From Qipengyuania_B thermophila (GTDB taxonomy: Bacteria; Pseudomonadota; Alphaproteobacteria; Sphingomonadales; Sphingomonadaceae): a DNA stretch of 64,000 nt. Positions 44,913 to 53,346 of this stretch are shown here, in pieces (positions within the stretch are counted from its first letter, which is position 1; every line of letters starts with the position of its first letter). The stretch spans positions 186,001-250,000 of the forward strand of contig NZ_SDSI01000002.1 in assembly GCF_004153605.1 (NCBI RefSeq), given 5' to 3'. Both the position numbers and the translations under genes were made by a program. The notes under the pieces were generated by a model. That model did no database searches, was not told where the DNA came from, and was given only the letters and a program-made list of their open reading frames with translations.

Positions 44913-45829
44913 ATGACGTCCACCACTTCGCCGCTGCGCAGATCGACCAGCAGCACGTCGTCGTAATAGCGGACCCAGCGGTAAGGACCCCAAACTTCCG
45001 GCAGGCGGTACCGCCAGGGATCGTTGATCCAGTAACGGCTGCTGTAGAACAGCGGCGCGATCTGGATGCCGATGCGCAGGCGGCTGTAGCTCCAGCCACG
45101 GTGCGGCGCATGGTAGAGACCGGGGCGGAACAGGCGCTGGTTCAGGCTGCGGTGACGGTACCAGTCGAAGCGCGGATCGCGGCGCCAGCCATACCGGTCC
45201 CAGCCGCGCGCGCCCGCGTCGCGGCCGTTCCAGCCCTGTCCGCGCCAGCCCTGTCCGCGCCAGTCCTGTTCCCTCCAGGTCTGTCCCCCCCAGCCGCGCC
45301 GGTCGTCATCGCGGCGGTCGCGCCACCCGCCACGGTCATCGCGATCCCGCTGACGGCCGTCTCGGTCCCATCCGCGCCCGTCGCGCTCCCACCCGCGATC
45401 GTCGCGTGCGCGTTCGCCGCCGCGCCATTCGCCCGGCCGCAGCGCGCCGCCGCGCCCGTCGCGAGTGCGGCCGTCACTCTCGTCGCCGCGATCGCGCCAC
45501 TGGCCTGCGCCGGTCTCGCCGTCACGCGCGCGCCGGTCCCACTGGTCCTGCTGCCGTGCGGCGCCGCTGCTGCCACGCCGTTCCCAGGCAGCTCCGTCAC
45601 CTCGGCGCGACGGCTCCGCGCCGTCGCCGCGTCCCGCTCGGCTCTGCCGCTCGCGCGGCTGCACGGCCAGCGGCTCCACCGGACGCTCCACCTCCGGCTG
45701 CCCGCCCGTGCGGCCCCGCTGTCCAAAACTTTCCGGCTGGGCCGCCGCTGCCGACAGCGGCACGAGCGATGCCGATGACGCGGCCGCGATGATCAGCCCG
45801 CGCGCCAGCCTGTCGAACCCGATCTTCAT
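44894..45829 (-). CDS. RcnB-like secreted protein with long Arg/Gly/Asp/Trp-rich region
   Basis: A 311-residue exported protein. Signal peptide MKIGFDRLARGLIIAAASSASLVPLSAAAA (cut near 31) is followed by a low-complexity stretch (about 40-215) of RDGRG, WERDGRGWDRDG and WRGQGWRGQGWNGR units, then an RcnB-family C-terminus: VWGPYRWVRYYDDVLLVDLRSGEVVDVIYDFFW. RcnB was described as a periplasmic Ni/Co-homeostasis protein. AGGAGAG precedes ATG at 45829. The 3' end overlaps cytochrome b561 by 19 bases. The disordered region is far longer than in usual members. Confidence 0.85.
   Translation of the reverse strand: MKIGFDRLARGLIIAAASSASLVPLSAAAAQPESFGQRGRTGGQPEVERPVEPLAVQPRERQSRAGRGDGAEPSRRGDGAAWERRGSSGAARQQDQWDRRARDGETGAGQWRDRGDESDGRTRDGRGGALRPGEWRGGERARDDRGWERDGRGWDRDGRQRDRDDRGGWRDRRDDDRRGWGGQTWREQDWRGQGWRGQGWNGRDAGARGWDRYGWRRDPRFDWYRHRSLNQRLFRPGLYHAPHRGWSYSRLRIGIQIAPLFYSSRYWINDPWRYRLPEVWGPYRWVRYYDDVLLVDLRSGEVVDVIYDFFW
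45230..45289 (-). repeat. Four 15-bp tandem repeats inside the RcnB-like gene
   Basis: Units at 45230-45244, 45245-45259, 45260-45274 and 45275-45289 follow the plus-strand pattern CCAGnCCTGTCCGCG; the first two are identical, the others have diverged. In protein they give WRGQG, WRGQG, WREQD and WGGQT. In-frame 15-base units allow length change without frameshift. Confidence 0.85.
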
Positions 45830-45961
45830 GTCCGATCTCTCCTGCACCGGCCGCGCCACACCCAGCGGTCCTGTTTGACGATGACCCCGTCATGCGCCTA
45901 CGGCGCTGACGCGATGCTGAACCCGATGGCAACCTTTCTGTTCATGTCATCATTTTTCTAG

Positions 45962-46567
45962 ATGAACAACGAGATCACAGATTCTGGCGTGGCGACGGGT
46001 CTGGCCAAAATCCTGGCGGATGTTGCCGGGCGTCTCGCCGCCGCGCCGCTCAGCGCCCGTGATCCGCTGCACGTGCCCGCGGTGGCGACCGCCGATGCGC
46101 GGGTGCGCGGCATGGTGCTCCGGGGAGTGGACACGACGCGCTGGACCCTGCGGTTCCACACGGACAGCCGCGCGCCGAAAGCGCGGATCATCGAAACGCA
46201 AAGCGCGGTCGGCGTGCTGTTCTATGACCGCGAGGCACGGGTGCAGATCCGCTGTCAGGGGACAGGCGCGGTCGTCCGCGACGGAGCGGAGGTGGATGCC
46301 GCGTGGGAGGCGGCCACGGCCTTCGCCCGGCGCTGCTATCTGGGGCTTGCGCCGGGCGCGGTGACGGGCCGACCCTCTTCCGGTCTGCCGGACTGGGTCG
46401 AGGGCGTTCGCCCGACTGAGGAGCAGCTGCTGCCGGCTCGGCGCAACTTCGCCATTCTGTCGGTGACGGTGGACGAGATCGACTGGTTCACCCTCGCGCA
46501 CACCGGCCACCGGCGCGCCGTGTTCCGGCGCGACGATGGCTGGCGCGGGGAGTGGATCGCGCCCTGA
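45962..46567 (+). CDS. Pyridoxamine 5'-phosphate oxidase-like flavoprotein
   Basis: A 201-residue split-barrel FMN-binding protein of the Pyridox_oxase_2 type. VRGMVLRGVDTTRWTLRFHTDSRAPKARIIETQSAVGVLFYD covers the FMN-binding strands including the HTDSRAPK motif, and FAILSVTVDEIDWFTLAHTGHRRAVF is the C-terminal part. It may oxidise a small substrate or only bind flavin; a vitamin B6 role is not established. No Shine-Dalgarno sequence is visible, and the start codon is part of an inverted repeat with TGTTCAT at 45939-45945. Confidence 0.85.
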   Translation: MNNEITDSGVATGLAKILADVAGRLAAAPLSARDPLHVPAVATADARVRGMVLRGVDTTRWTLRFHTDSRAPKARIIETQSAVGVLFYDREARVQIRCQGTGAVVRDGAEVDAAWEAATAFARRCYLGLAPGAVTGRPSSGLPDWVEGVRPTEEQLLPARRNFAILSVTVDEIDWFTLAHTGHRRAVFRRDDGWRGEWIAP

Positions 46568-46739
46568 CGCCGGGCGCGGGCGGCGAAGGCGCCGAGACAT
46601 GGACCGCCTGTGACACGGTCCAGGCAACACTCACCCGCCCGCGCGGCACGCGGAGAGCGCAGCGCCGCGGGTGTGCGCGTCTCCTTCGCGCCGCGTCAGG
46701 ACAGCGGCCGGATGGCCGCAAGCTCACGGCTCGCGGTCA

Positions 46740-48413
46740 TTACCGGGTCAGCTTCTTGTAGGCGAGGCGGGTTGGCCGGTCGGCCGCATCGCCGAGACGG
46801 CGGCGCTTGTCCTCCTCGTAAGCGGCGAAGTTGCCCTCGAACCACTCGACATGGCTGTTCCCCTCGAAGGCGAGGATGTGCGTCGCCAGCCGGTCGAGAA
46901 AGAAGCGGTCGTGGCTGATCACCACGGCGCAGCCGGCGAAGTTCTCGATCGCCTCCTCCAGCGCGGCCAGGGTTTCGACGTCGAGATCGTTGGTCGGCTC
47001 GTCGAGCAGCAGGACATTGCCGCCCTGTTTCAGCATCTTGGCCATGTGCACGCGGTTGCGCTCGCCGCCGGACAGCTTGCCGACGTTCTTCTGCTGATCC
47101 GGCCCCTTGAAGTTGAAGGCGCCGACATAGGCGCGCGTCGACATGTCGTGGCCGTTGACCTTCATGTAGTCGAGCCCGTCGGAGATCTCCTCCCACACGT
47201 TCTTGCTGCCGTCGAGATGGTCGCGGCTCTGGTCCACATAGCCGAGCCGGACGGTCGAGCCCATTTCGATCGAGCCGCTGTCCGGCTGCTCCTTGCCGGT
47301 CAGGATCCGGAATAGCGTCGACTTGCCGGCGCCGTTGGGACCGATCACCCCGACGATGCCGCCCGGCGGCAGGGTGAAGGACAGATCCTCGAACAGCAGC
47401 TTGTCGCCATAGGCCTTGCTGAGGTTCTTCGCCTCGATGACCTTGCCGCCAAGGCGTTCGGGCACCTGGATGACGATCTGCGCCTTGCCGGGCCGCCGGT
47501 CGGCCTGGGCCTCCTGCAGCTGCTCGAACTTGCGGATGCGGGCCTTGCTCTTGGTCTGCCGCGCGGCCGGAGTCTGCCGGATCCACTCCAGCTCCTCGCG
47601 CAAGGCCTTGGACCGGCCGCTCTCCTCGCGCGCTTCCTGCTCCAGCCGCTTGGCCTTCTTCTCGAGATAGGTCGAGTAGTTGCCCTCGTAGGGGTAGTAG
47701 CTGCCCCGATCGAGCTCGAGGATCCAGCCGACCACATTGTCGAGGAAGTAGCGGTCGTGGGTGATCATCAGCACCGCGCCGGCATACTCCTTGAGGTGGT
47801 TCTCCAGCCACTGCACACTTTCGGCGTCGAGGTGGTTGGTCGGCTCGTCCAGCAGCAGGATCGAAGGCTTCTGGATCAGCAGGCGGGTGAGGGCGACCCG
47901 GCGCCGCTCGCCGCCGGACAGGTCGGTGACCGGCCAGTCCCCCGGCGGACAGCGCAGCGCCTCCATGGCGATCTCGAGCTGGTTGTCGAGCGTCCAGCCG
48001 TCGAACGCGTCGATCTTCTCCTGCAGCTCGGCCATCTCGGTGCCGAGCGCGTCGAAGTCGGCGTCGGGCTCGGCCATCAGCGCGGACACGGCGTTGAACC
48101 GTTCCACGAGATCGGCTGTCTCCCGCGCACCGTCCTTCACATTCTCCAGCACGCTCTTGCTCGGATCCAGCTCCGGCTCCTGCGGCAGATAGCCCACCGT
48201 GATGTTCTCGCCCGGCCACGCTTCGCCGGTGAAATCCGTGTCCAGACCCGCCATGATCTTCATCAGCGTCGACTTCCCCGCGCCGTTCGGGCCGACAATC
48301 CCAATCTTGGCCCCCTGATAGAACTGGAGGCTGATGTCCTTGAGCACCGGCTTGGGCGCGCCGGGAAAGGTCTTGGTCATGTTCTTCATGACGAACGCGT
48401 ACTGCGCGGCCAT
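46740..48413 (-). CDS. ettA: Energy-dependent translational throttle protein EttA
   Basis: A 557-residue ABC-F protein with two ATPase domains. The first has GPNGAGKSTLMK, LSGGERRRVAL and LLLDEPTNHLDAESVQWLE; the second has GPNGAGKSTLFR, LSGGERNRVHMAK and LLLDEPTNDLDVETLAALEEA. The inter-domain linker (about 245-320) is the charged EttA type, and the arm is present. EttA binds the ribosomal E site and gates entry into elongation by ADP/ATP ratio. ATG at 48413 (MAAQYAFVMKNMTKTF) is used. It is divergent from an M28 peptidase. Confidence 0.96.
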   Translation of the reverse strand: MAAQYAFVMKNMTKTFPGAPKPVLKDISLQFYQGAKIGIVGPNGAGKSTLMKIMAGLDTDFTGEAWPGENITVGYLPQEPELDPSKSVLENVKDGARETADLVERFNAVSALMAEPDADFDALGTEMAELQEKIDAFDGWTLDNQLEIAMEALRCPPGDWPVTDLSGGERRRVALTRLLIQKPSILLLDEPTNHLDAESVQWLENHLKEYAGAVLMITHDRYFLDNVVGWILELDRGSYYPYEGNYSTYLEKKAKRLEQEAREESGRSKALREELEWIRQTPAARQTKSKARIRKFEQLQEAQADRRPGKAQIVIQVPERLGGKVIEAKNLSKAYGDKLLFEDLSFTLPPGGIVGVIGPNGAGKSTLFRILTGKEQPDSGSIEMGSTVRLGYVDQSRDHLDGSKNVWEEISDGLDYMKVNGHDMSTRAYVGAFNFKGPDQQKNVGKLSGGERNRVHMAKMLKQGGNVLLLDEPTNDLDVETLAALEEAIENFAGCAVVISHDRFFLDRLATHILAFEGNSHVEWFEGNFAAYEEDKRRRLGDAADRPTRLAYKKLTR

Positions 48414-48546
48414 TGGTCGGTCCTTCGTGCTGTGCGGATCGGGGGCGGAGTTGCCGGGCCATCTAGGGTGTTCGCGGGCGCCCGGCAAGCGGAGGCGGCG
48501 CGGTCCGCCATTGCCGCCGCTGCCGCGGAGCGTTAGCACCGCGCGC

Positions 48547-49923
48547 ATGACGCGCTTTCATCTCGCCGCCGCCCTGTCGGCGCTCGCCATTCCTCACGCC
48601 GCCATCGCCCATGTGCCCGCCACTTTGGCGCAGGCGGCCGACACCGCCCTTGAAAACGACGGGATCGCCTGGGACTTCGTCGAAGGCATCACCACCGAGG
48701 TCGGACCCCGCCAGGCCGGCACCGAGGCGGAGGCGCGCGGCCGTGCCTGGGCGATGCGCTGGCTTGCGGCGCAGGGCTTCGCCCGTGTCGCCGAAGAGCC
48801 GTTCACCATGGACACTTGGATCCGGGGCGAGGAGCAGGCCGCGATCACCGCGCCGTTCGCGCAGCGGCTGGTGGTGACGGCGCTCGGCAATTCGGGCGCG
48901 ACCGGGCCGCGCGGGCTTGAGGCCGAAGTCGTCTATTTCCCCAGCCATGCCGCGCTGCAGGCGGCGCCGGACGGAAGCCTTGCCGGCAAGATCGCCTATA
49001 TCGGCCACGCCATGCGCCCGACGCAGGACGGATCGGGCTACGGGTTTGCCGGTCCCGCGCGCTGGACCGGGCCGGCGATCGCGGCGCGCAAGGGCGCGGC
49101 GGCGGTGGTGATCCGGTCCATCGGCACGGACCATCACCGCGGCGCCCACACCGGCGGCACCACCTTCCCCGAAGGTGTTCGGCCCATTCCGGCGGCGGCA
49201 CTGTCCAATCCCGATGCCGACAATCTCGAGCGCATGTTCCGCCGCGCCGCCGGTCAGCCGATCCGGATGCGCCTCGTCCTCACTCCGCGCCAGCTTGGCC
49301 GGACCGCGAGCGGCAATGTGGTGGCCGAGGTGCCGGGGCGCGACCCGTCGCTGCCGCCGGTTCTGCTCGCCTGCCATCTCGACAGCTGGGATCTCGGCAC
49401 GGGGGCGGTGGACGATGCCGCGGGGTGCGGCATCATCGCTGCCGCCGCCCTGCATGTGGGCCGGCAGGGCACGCCGCTGCGCACGATCCGGCTGCTGTTC
49501 GCCGGGGCGGAGGAGACGGGGCTGTGGGGCAGCCGCGCCTACGCCGAAGCACACCGGAACGAGCGCTTCGCCGTGGGGCTGGAAAGCGACTTCGGTGCCG
49601 ACCGCATCTGGCGCCTCGACACCAACTTCACCGAAAGCAACCCGGCCCTGTATCGCCAGCTTGCCGCGGCGGTGGCGCGCTTCGGCGTCGCGCCGTCGCG
49701 CGAGGTGGCGACCGGCGGCGCCGATCTCAACGTCATCCGCGAGCAGGGCGGCGCGCTTGTCGATCTGCAGCAGGACGGAACCCGCTATTTCGATCTCCAC
49801 CACACGCCCGAGGACACGCTGGACAAGGTCGACCCGGTCCAGCTGCGGCAGAACGTGGCGGTGTGGACGCAGGTGGTCGGGATCCTGGCGAACACGGCGG
49901 GCGAATTCCGGCCGGCCGAGTGA
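48547..49923 (+). CDS. Secreted M28-family metallopeptidase
   Basis: A 458-residue zinc peptidase. Signal peptide MTRFHLAAALSALAIPHAAIA is followed by a PA-like region (about 125-225, with GSLAGKIAYIGHAM and ARKGAAAVVIRSIGTD) and the M28 catalytic domain: LACHLDSWDLGTGAVDDAAGCGII (His/Asp ligands), FAGAEETGLWGSRAY (Glu-Glu), LESDFGADRIW and YFDLHHTPEDTLDKVDPVQL (His). It likely acts as a periplasmic aminopeptidase or carboxypeptidase. ATG at 48547 is used. Confidence 0.92.
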   Translation: MTRFHLAAALSALAIPHAAIAHVPATLAQAADTALENDGIAWDFVEGITTEVGPRQAGTEAEARGRAWAMRWLAAQGFARVAEEPFTMDTWIRGEEQAAITAPFAQRLVVTALGNSGATGPRGLEAEVVYFPSHAALQAAPDGSLAGKIAYIGHAMRPTQDGSGYGFAGPARWTGPAIAARKGAAAVVIRSIGTDHHRGAHTGGTTFPEGVRPIPAAALSNPDADNLERMFRRAAGQPIRMRLVLTPRQLGRTASGNVVAEVPGRDPSLPPVLLACHLDSWDLGTGAVDDAAGCGIIAAAALHVGRQGTPLRTIRLLFAGAEETGLWGSRAYAEAHRNERFAVGLESDFGADRIWRLDTNFTESNPALYRQLAAAVARFGVAPSREVATGGADLNVIREQGGALVDLQQDGTRYFDLHHTPEDTLDKVDPVQLRQNVAVWTQVVGILANTAGEFRPAE

Positions 49924-49942
49924 CGCTGCCGGACCCGGGCGC

Positions 49943-50758
49943 TCAGAGGGCGAGAGCGGCGGCGATCACCATGCCCCCGCCGCGTTCTTCGCCCCGGTTG
50001 CGGCTGTAGGCAAGGTCGAGCGTCGCCTGCTGCGACAGCTGGTGCCGCACACCCAGCTGCCACACCGGCGCCTGGCCCTGCGTGAGCAGCACTTCCCCCT
50101 GCAGGCTGAGCGTGTCGGGGCGCACGTCAAACGCCAGGCGCAGCCCGCCCGTCGGCACGGTGCGCCGCGCGTCCCAGTCGCGGATCAGGCCGGCGTTGGC
50201 GTGAAGCCGCACCCGTTCATGCGCGCCCACGCTCATCAGGCCGAGCAGGGTCGTCTCGCTGCCACCGTCCCGGGCGAGGTTGACGCCGTGCTGCAGCCCG
50301 GCGCCAAGTTGCACCTCGCCGGGCGCGGGAGGGTCTTCGCCCGCGCCGCGTTTCACCTCCAGCCCGACGACCCGCGCGGCGCTCTCGCCAAAGCCGCGCT
50401 CAAGGGTCGCGGTGAACTCCCACAGCGGAGTCGCGGCTGGGGTGAAGGCGGGGGTGAGCACCACCAGCCTCTCCCGCCCGCTGAACAGGATCAGCCCCTC
50501 GACCTGCGCCCGCCCGGCCGGGGTGACGAGGGCGTCGTCGATCAGGAAGGCGCCGTTGGCGAGCCCGGCAACCGGCCATCCTGCCGTGCCGGCCGCCGCC
50601 AGCGCCAGCGACCAGCGGAGCGGCCGGCGCGCCGGCAGGGTTGCACGCTTCCGTGCCGCGGCGCGCAGCTTACTCGTCCTCGTCCACCGGCTCGAAGCGG
50701 TTGAGCGGGATCTTGAGAAACGCGCGTCCGTCGCACTCGGGGTCGGGCAGCCGGCCAC
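49943..50758 (-). CDS. Putative exported beta-rich (outer-membrane-like) protein
   Basis: The recognisable part begins with a basic region ARKRATLPARRPLRW and a signal-like helix WSLALAAAGTAGWPVAGLA, then GAFLIDDALVTPAGRAQVEGLILFSG and many short amphipathic strands (AGLQHGVNLARDG, RLHANAGLIRDWDARRT, WQLGVRHQLSQQATLDLAYS) ending in a barrel-like EERGGGMVIAAALAL. It resembles small outer-membrane barrels. The only standard in-frame start is GTG at 50758, 89 bases inside the MBL gene, so the true start is unclear. Function unknown. Confidence 0.55.
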   Translation of the reverse strand: MAGCPTPSATDARFSRSRSTASSRWTRTSKLRAAARKRATLPARRPLRWSLALAAAGTAGWPVAGLANGAFLIDDALVTPAGRAQVEGLILFSGRERLVVLTPAFTPAATPLWEFTATLERGFGESAARVVGLEVKRGAGEDPPAPGEVQLGAGLQHGVNLARDGGSETTLLGLMSVGAHERVRLHANAGLIRDWDARRTVPTGGLRLAFDVRPDTLSLQGEVLLTQGQAPVWQLGVRHQLSQQATLDLAYSRNRGEERGGGMVIAAALAL

Positions 50759-51566
50759 CGCGGATGTTGACCTGCAGCGCCGCCAGCATCAGCGCGGGCA
50801 GTGGCAAGGTCGCGTCCCGCTTGGTGCGGGTGGCGACGAACTCCTCCTCGCTGATGCCGTCCTTGACGTGGACGTTGTCGGCCCGATGCTGCGCAACGGT
50901 GGCCATGCACATCGGGTCGCGCCCGTCCTTGCCGTAGTCGTGGCCGACGAACAGCGCGGTGTCGTCCGGCAGGGAGAGGATCTCGCGGATGCTGCGGTAC
51001 AGCGCATGGGCGTCACCGCCGGGGAAATCGGCGCGCGAAGTGCCCGCGTCCGGCATCATCAGGGTGTCGTGCACGAAGGCGACATCCCCGAACACGTAGG
51101 TGATCGACGCCATGGTGTGTCCGGGCGAAAACAGCACCCGCCCGTCGAGCTCGCCGACGCGCAGCGTGTCGCCGGCGGCGAACAGCCGGTCCCACTGGCT
51201 GCCGTCCGCCGGCAGGTCGGGCAGGCAGTAGATGTCCTTCCAGAGCTTCTGCACGCCGACGACCTTCTCCCCGATGGCGCGCGGCGCGCCGTATTTCTCG
51301 GCAAGATAGGGAGCGGCGGAGAAGTGGTCGGCGTGGGGATGGGTATCGAGCACCCATTCCACCTTCAGCCCCTCGTCATCGACATACCGCGCGATGGCAT
51401 CGGCGTTGCGGGTGCTGGTTGCGCCCGCCTTCTCGTCGTAGTCGAACACCGGGTCGATGATCGCCGCCGCGCGTGTCGCCTTGTCCGCCAGCACATACTG
51501 ATAACTCCCCGTCTTCTTGTCATAGAATGCCGCGACACGGGATTTCTCGCGTTCGAACACGTCCAT
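50670..51566 (-). CDS. MBL-fold persulfide dioxygenase-like protein (paralogue 2)
   Basis: A 298-residue metallo-beta-lactamase-fold protein. Metal ligands appear in [52 protein letters not shown] and ALFVGHDYGKDGRDP. YVLADKATRAAAIIDPVFDYDEKAG opens the domain. It is the ETHE1/Blh type that oxidises glutathione persulfide to sulfite using one iron. It is clearly paralogous to the protein at 61414-62343 but has diverged. It follows the PepSY membrane gene by 157 bases. Its 3' end underlies the putative start of the next gene. Confidence 0.88.
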   Translation of the reverse strand: MDVFEREKSRVAAFYDKKTGSYQYVLADKATRAAAIIDPVFDYDEKAGATSTRNADAIARYVDDEGLKVEWVLDTHPHADHFSAAPYLAEKYGAPRAIGEKVVGVQKLWKDIYCLPDLPADGSQWDRLFAAGDTLRVGELDGRVLFSPGHTMASITYVFGDVAFVHDTLMMPDAGTSRADFPGGDAHALYRSIREILSLPDDTALFVGHDYGKDGRDPMCMATVAQHRADNVHVKDGISEEEFVATRTKRDATLPLPALMLAALQVNIRGGRLPDPECDGRAFLKIPLNRFEPVDEDE

Positions 51567-51723
51567 GTTCTGCTCCGGTTGATGTTGTCGTGTGCTGGCG
51601 GGGGCGGATGCCCGGTTCCTCAGGACCAACGTCGCAGCCGGCGATTGGCTCCGCGTTGCTGCGCGAAGCGCGGCGTCCTGAACCGCGGCGGGCAGCAAGC
51701 ACCGGCCGTGCGGGACCGGCGGC

Positions 51724-53346
51724 TCAGCCCGTTGCCGTGTTCCGCTTTCTTCCCCGGCGGACCAGCCTCATCCTCAGCCCCGGCACGGCCATGAAGGCGA
51801 TGAGGGCAAGGACGACGCCCGCGACAACCGCGTTCTGCGCCAGCCGGCCGACCGGGAACAGGAAGTTCCACTTGTGCGCCAGGCTGAACACCAGCCGTTC
51901 TGGCTTCTCCCAGTCCGACACCCGGTCGACGAGGACACCTGCACCGGGATCGACGAACAGGCTGGCGTTGACGGGGGTGCCGTAATCGACCCGCCACACC
52001 GGCAGCCGCTTGTTGCGAAAGTCGTAGTCGTGGCTGAACCTCGTGACCAGTTCGACGCTGCGGACCGCACCGTCGGGTGCACCGGTGAAGCGGCGGGCGA
52101 TGGCCAAGGCCAGATCCCTGTCGCCCGACACGGCGGGTTCGCCCGTGGCGGCGTCGAGGAGGATCGCCGGACCATCGGGCCTGATCCCGGCAAAGCGCGC
52201 CTCGCGCATCTCGGCGTCGGTGGTGGGCACCCGGGCGGAGGCGGGCGCCACCGGCGCCGCGCCGTGGTCATGCCCGCTCCGGCCGCTCTCTGCCGCCGCA
52301 GCGGCGTCGGCCGGACCGTGATCGTGCATGCCGCCGCCCATCGCGCCTCCGGATGGCGCAAGGGCGATGCGGTAGAGCGGCTGGCCCTCAGCCCCCTCAA
52401 CCAGCGCGACGCCGGCGATGCGGCGTCCTTCGGCAAGGCGCGCCCAGTCTTCCTCGACCGGCCATCGGCCGCTTGCCACGTCGATCGGCCGGCCCATCGC
52501 CAGATTGCTCACCGCCGGAGAGACGGCGGACTGGACGAGGTGATACAGACCCGAGGCGGAGAACAGGATCAGGGGCAGCGCCAGCACGTAGCCGGCCCGC
52601 CGGTGCCATCCCCGCGCGCCCGGCAGGCGCGCCTTGCGCCGGATCGTGACCAGCATGGCAAGGCCCGTCAGCGCGATGGCGAGAAGGCTGCCGACCATCA
52701 GGAAAATTACCGCGACCCGCAGCCAGCCGAGCCTCTCGGGCACCCATTCCCACGTGTGCAGCGTCCGGAACACGGCCTGAAGCCGGTTCTTGGTGTGGTT
52801 GTTCACCGCCGCGAGGCTGGATGTTTCCGTGTGGACATAGGCGGTCAGGCCGTCGTCGCCCGCAAAGCGAAGCTTCCACACGGGCAGCAGCCGGTTGACC
52901 CACGGGTAGTCCGCGTCGAACGCCGTCTGCAGCACGGCCGACGTGACCGCGCGGTCGGTGGCAAGGTAGTGGCGGGCGAGGAAATCGGCCTGCGCTTCGT
53001 CGCCGTCGGCGATCTCGGCGCCGTCTGACGGGCGGAAGTAGCGCCGCTCCGCCAGCGGCTGCGTCGTCACCTGCCACAGCACCCCGCCTCCGGCGGCCGG
53101 CACCGTCTTCACCGCCACCGCCTCGGCAATGCCGTGGCGGGCGAGGGTGGTCGCAATGGGCTGCGCGCCGGCAAGCGCGACCGTCGCGCGCGGCGGCAGG
53201 AACTGCGCCTGCTGCGGACCGAACAGCACCATCGCGACATGGGTGAGGCCCGACAGACCCCAGATCAGCAGGCTGATGCCGCCCACGATGGCCAGCACCC
53301 GGTGCTTGGACAGGGACCAGCGCGCCGTCGTGTTCTTCATGCTCAT
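51724..53346 (-). CDS. PepSY-domain membrane protein (PepSY-TM, iron/copper-regulated type)
   Basis: A 540-residue protein with about four membrane helices (18-40, about 190-220, 237-262 and 505-525) and two large periplasmic parts. KHRVLAIVGGISLLIWGLSGLTHVAMVLFG and RTLHTWEWVPERLGWLRVAVIFLMVGSLLAIALTGLAML are PepSY-TM motifs. A His-rich loop (MGGGMHDHGPADAA and GHDHGAAPV, about 340-375) may bind metal. Such proteins often sit next to TonB receptors as ferric or cupric reductase-like partners. ATG at 53346 overlaps the receptor stop (ATGA). Confidence 0.85.
   Translation of the reverse strand: MSMKNTTARWSLSKHRVLAIVGGISLLIWGLSGLTHVAMVLFGPQQAQFLPPRATVALAGAQPIATTLARHGIAEAVAVKTVPAAGGGVLWQVTTQPLAERRYFRPSDGAEIADGDEAQADFLARHYLATDRAVTSAVLQTAFDADYPWVNRLLPVWKLRFAGDDGLTAYVHTETSSLAAVNNHTKNRLQAVFRTLHTWEWVPERLGWLRVAVIFLMVGSLLAIALTGLAMLVTIRRKARLPGARGWHRRAGYVLALPLILFSASGLYHLVQSAVSPAVSNLAMGRPIDVASGRWPVEEDWARLAEGRRIAGVALVEGAEGQPLYRIALAPSGGAMGGGMHDHGPADAAAAAESGRSGHDHGAAPVAPASARVPTTDAEMREARFAGIRPDGPAILLDAATGEPAVSGDRDLALAIARRFTGAPDGAVRSVELVTRFSHDYDFRNKRLPVWRVDYGTPVNASLFVDPGAGVLVDRVSDWEKPERLVFSLAHKWNFLFPVGRLAQNAVVAGVVLALIAFMAVPGLRMRLVRRGRKRNTATG

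Noticed and set aside
46696..48462. An alternative 588-codon frame in ettA
   Set aside because: The in-phase ettA frame has both ABC-F ATPase domains; the alternative lacks any motif.
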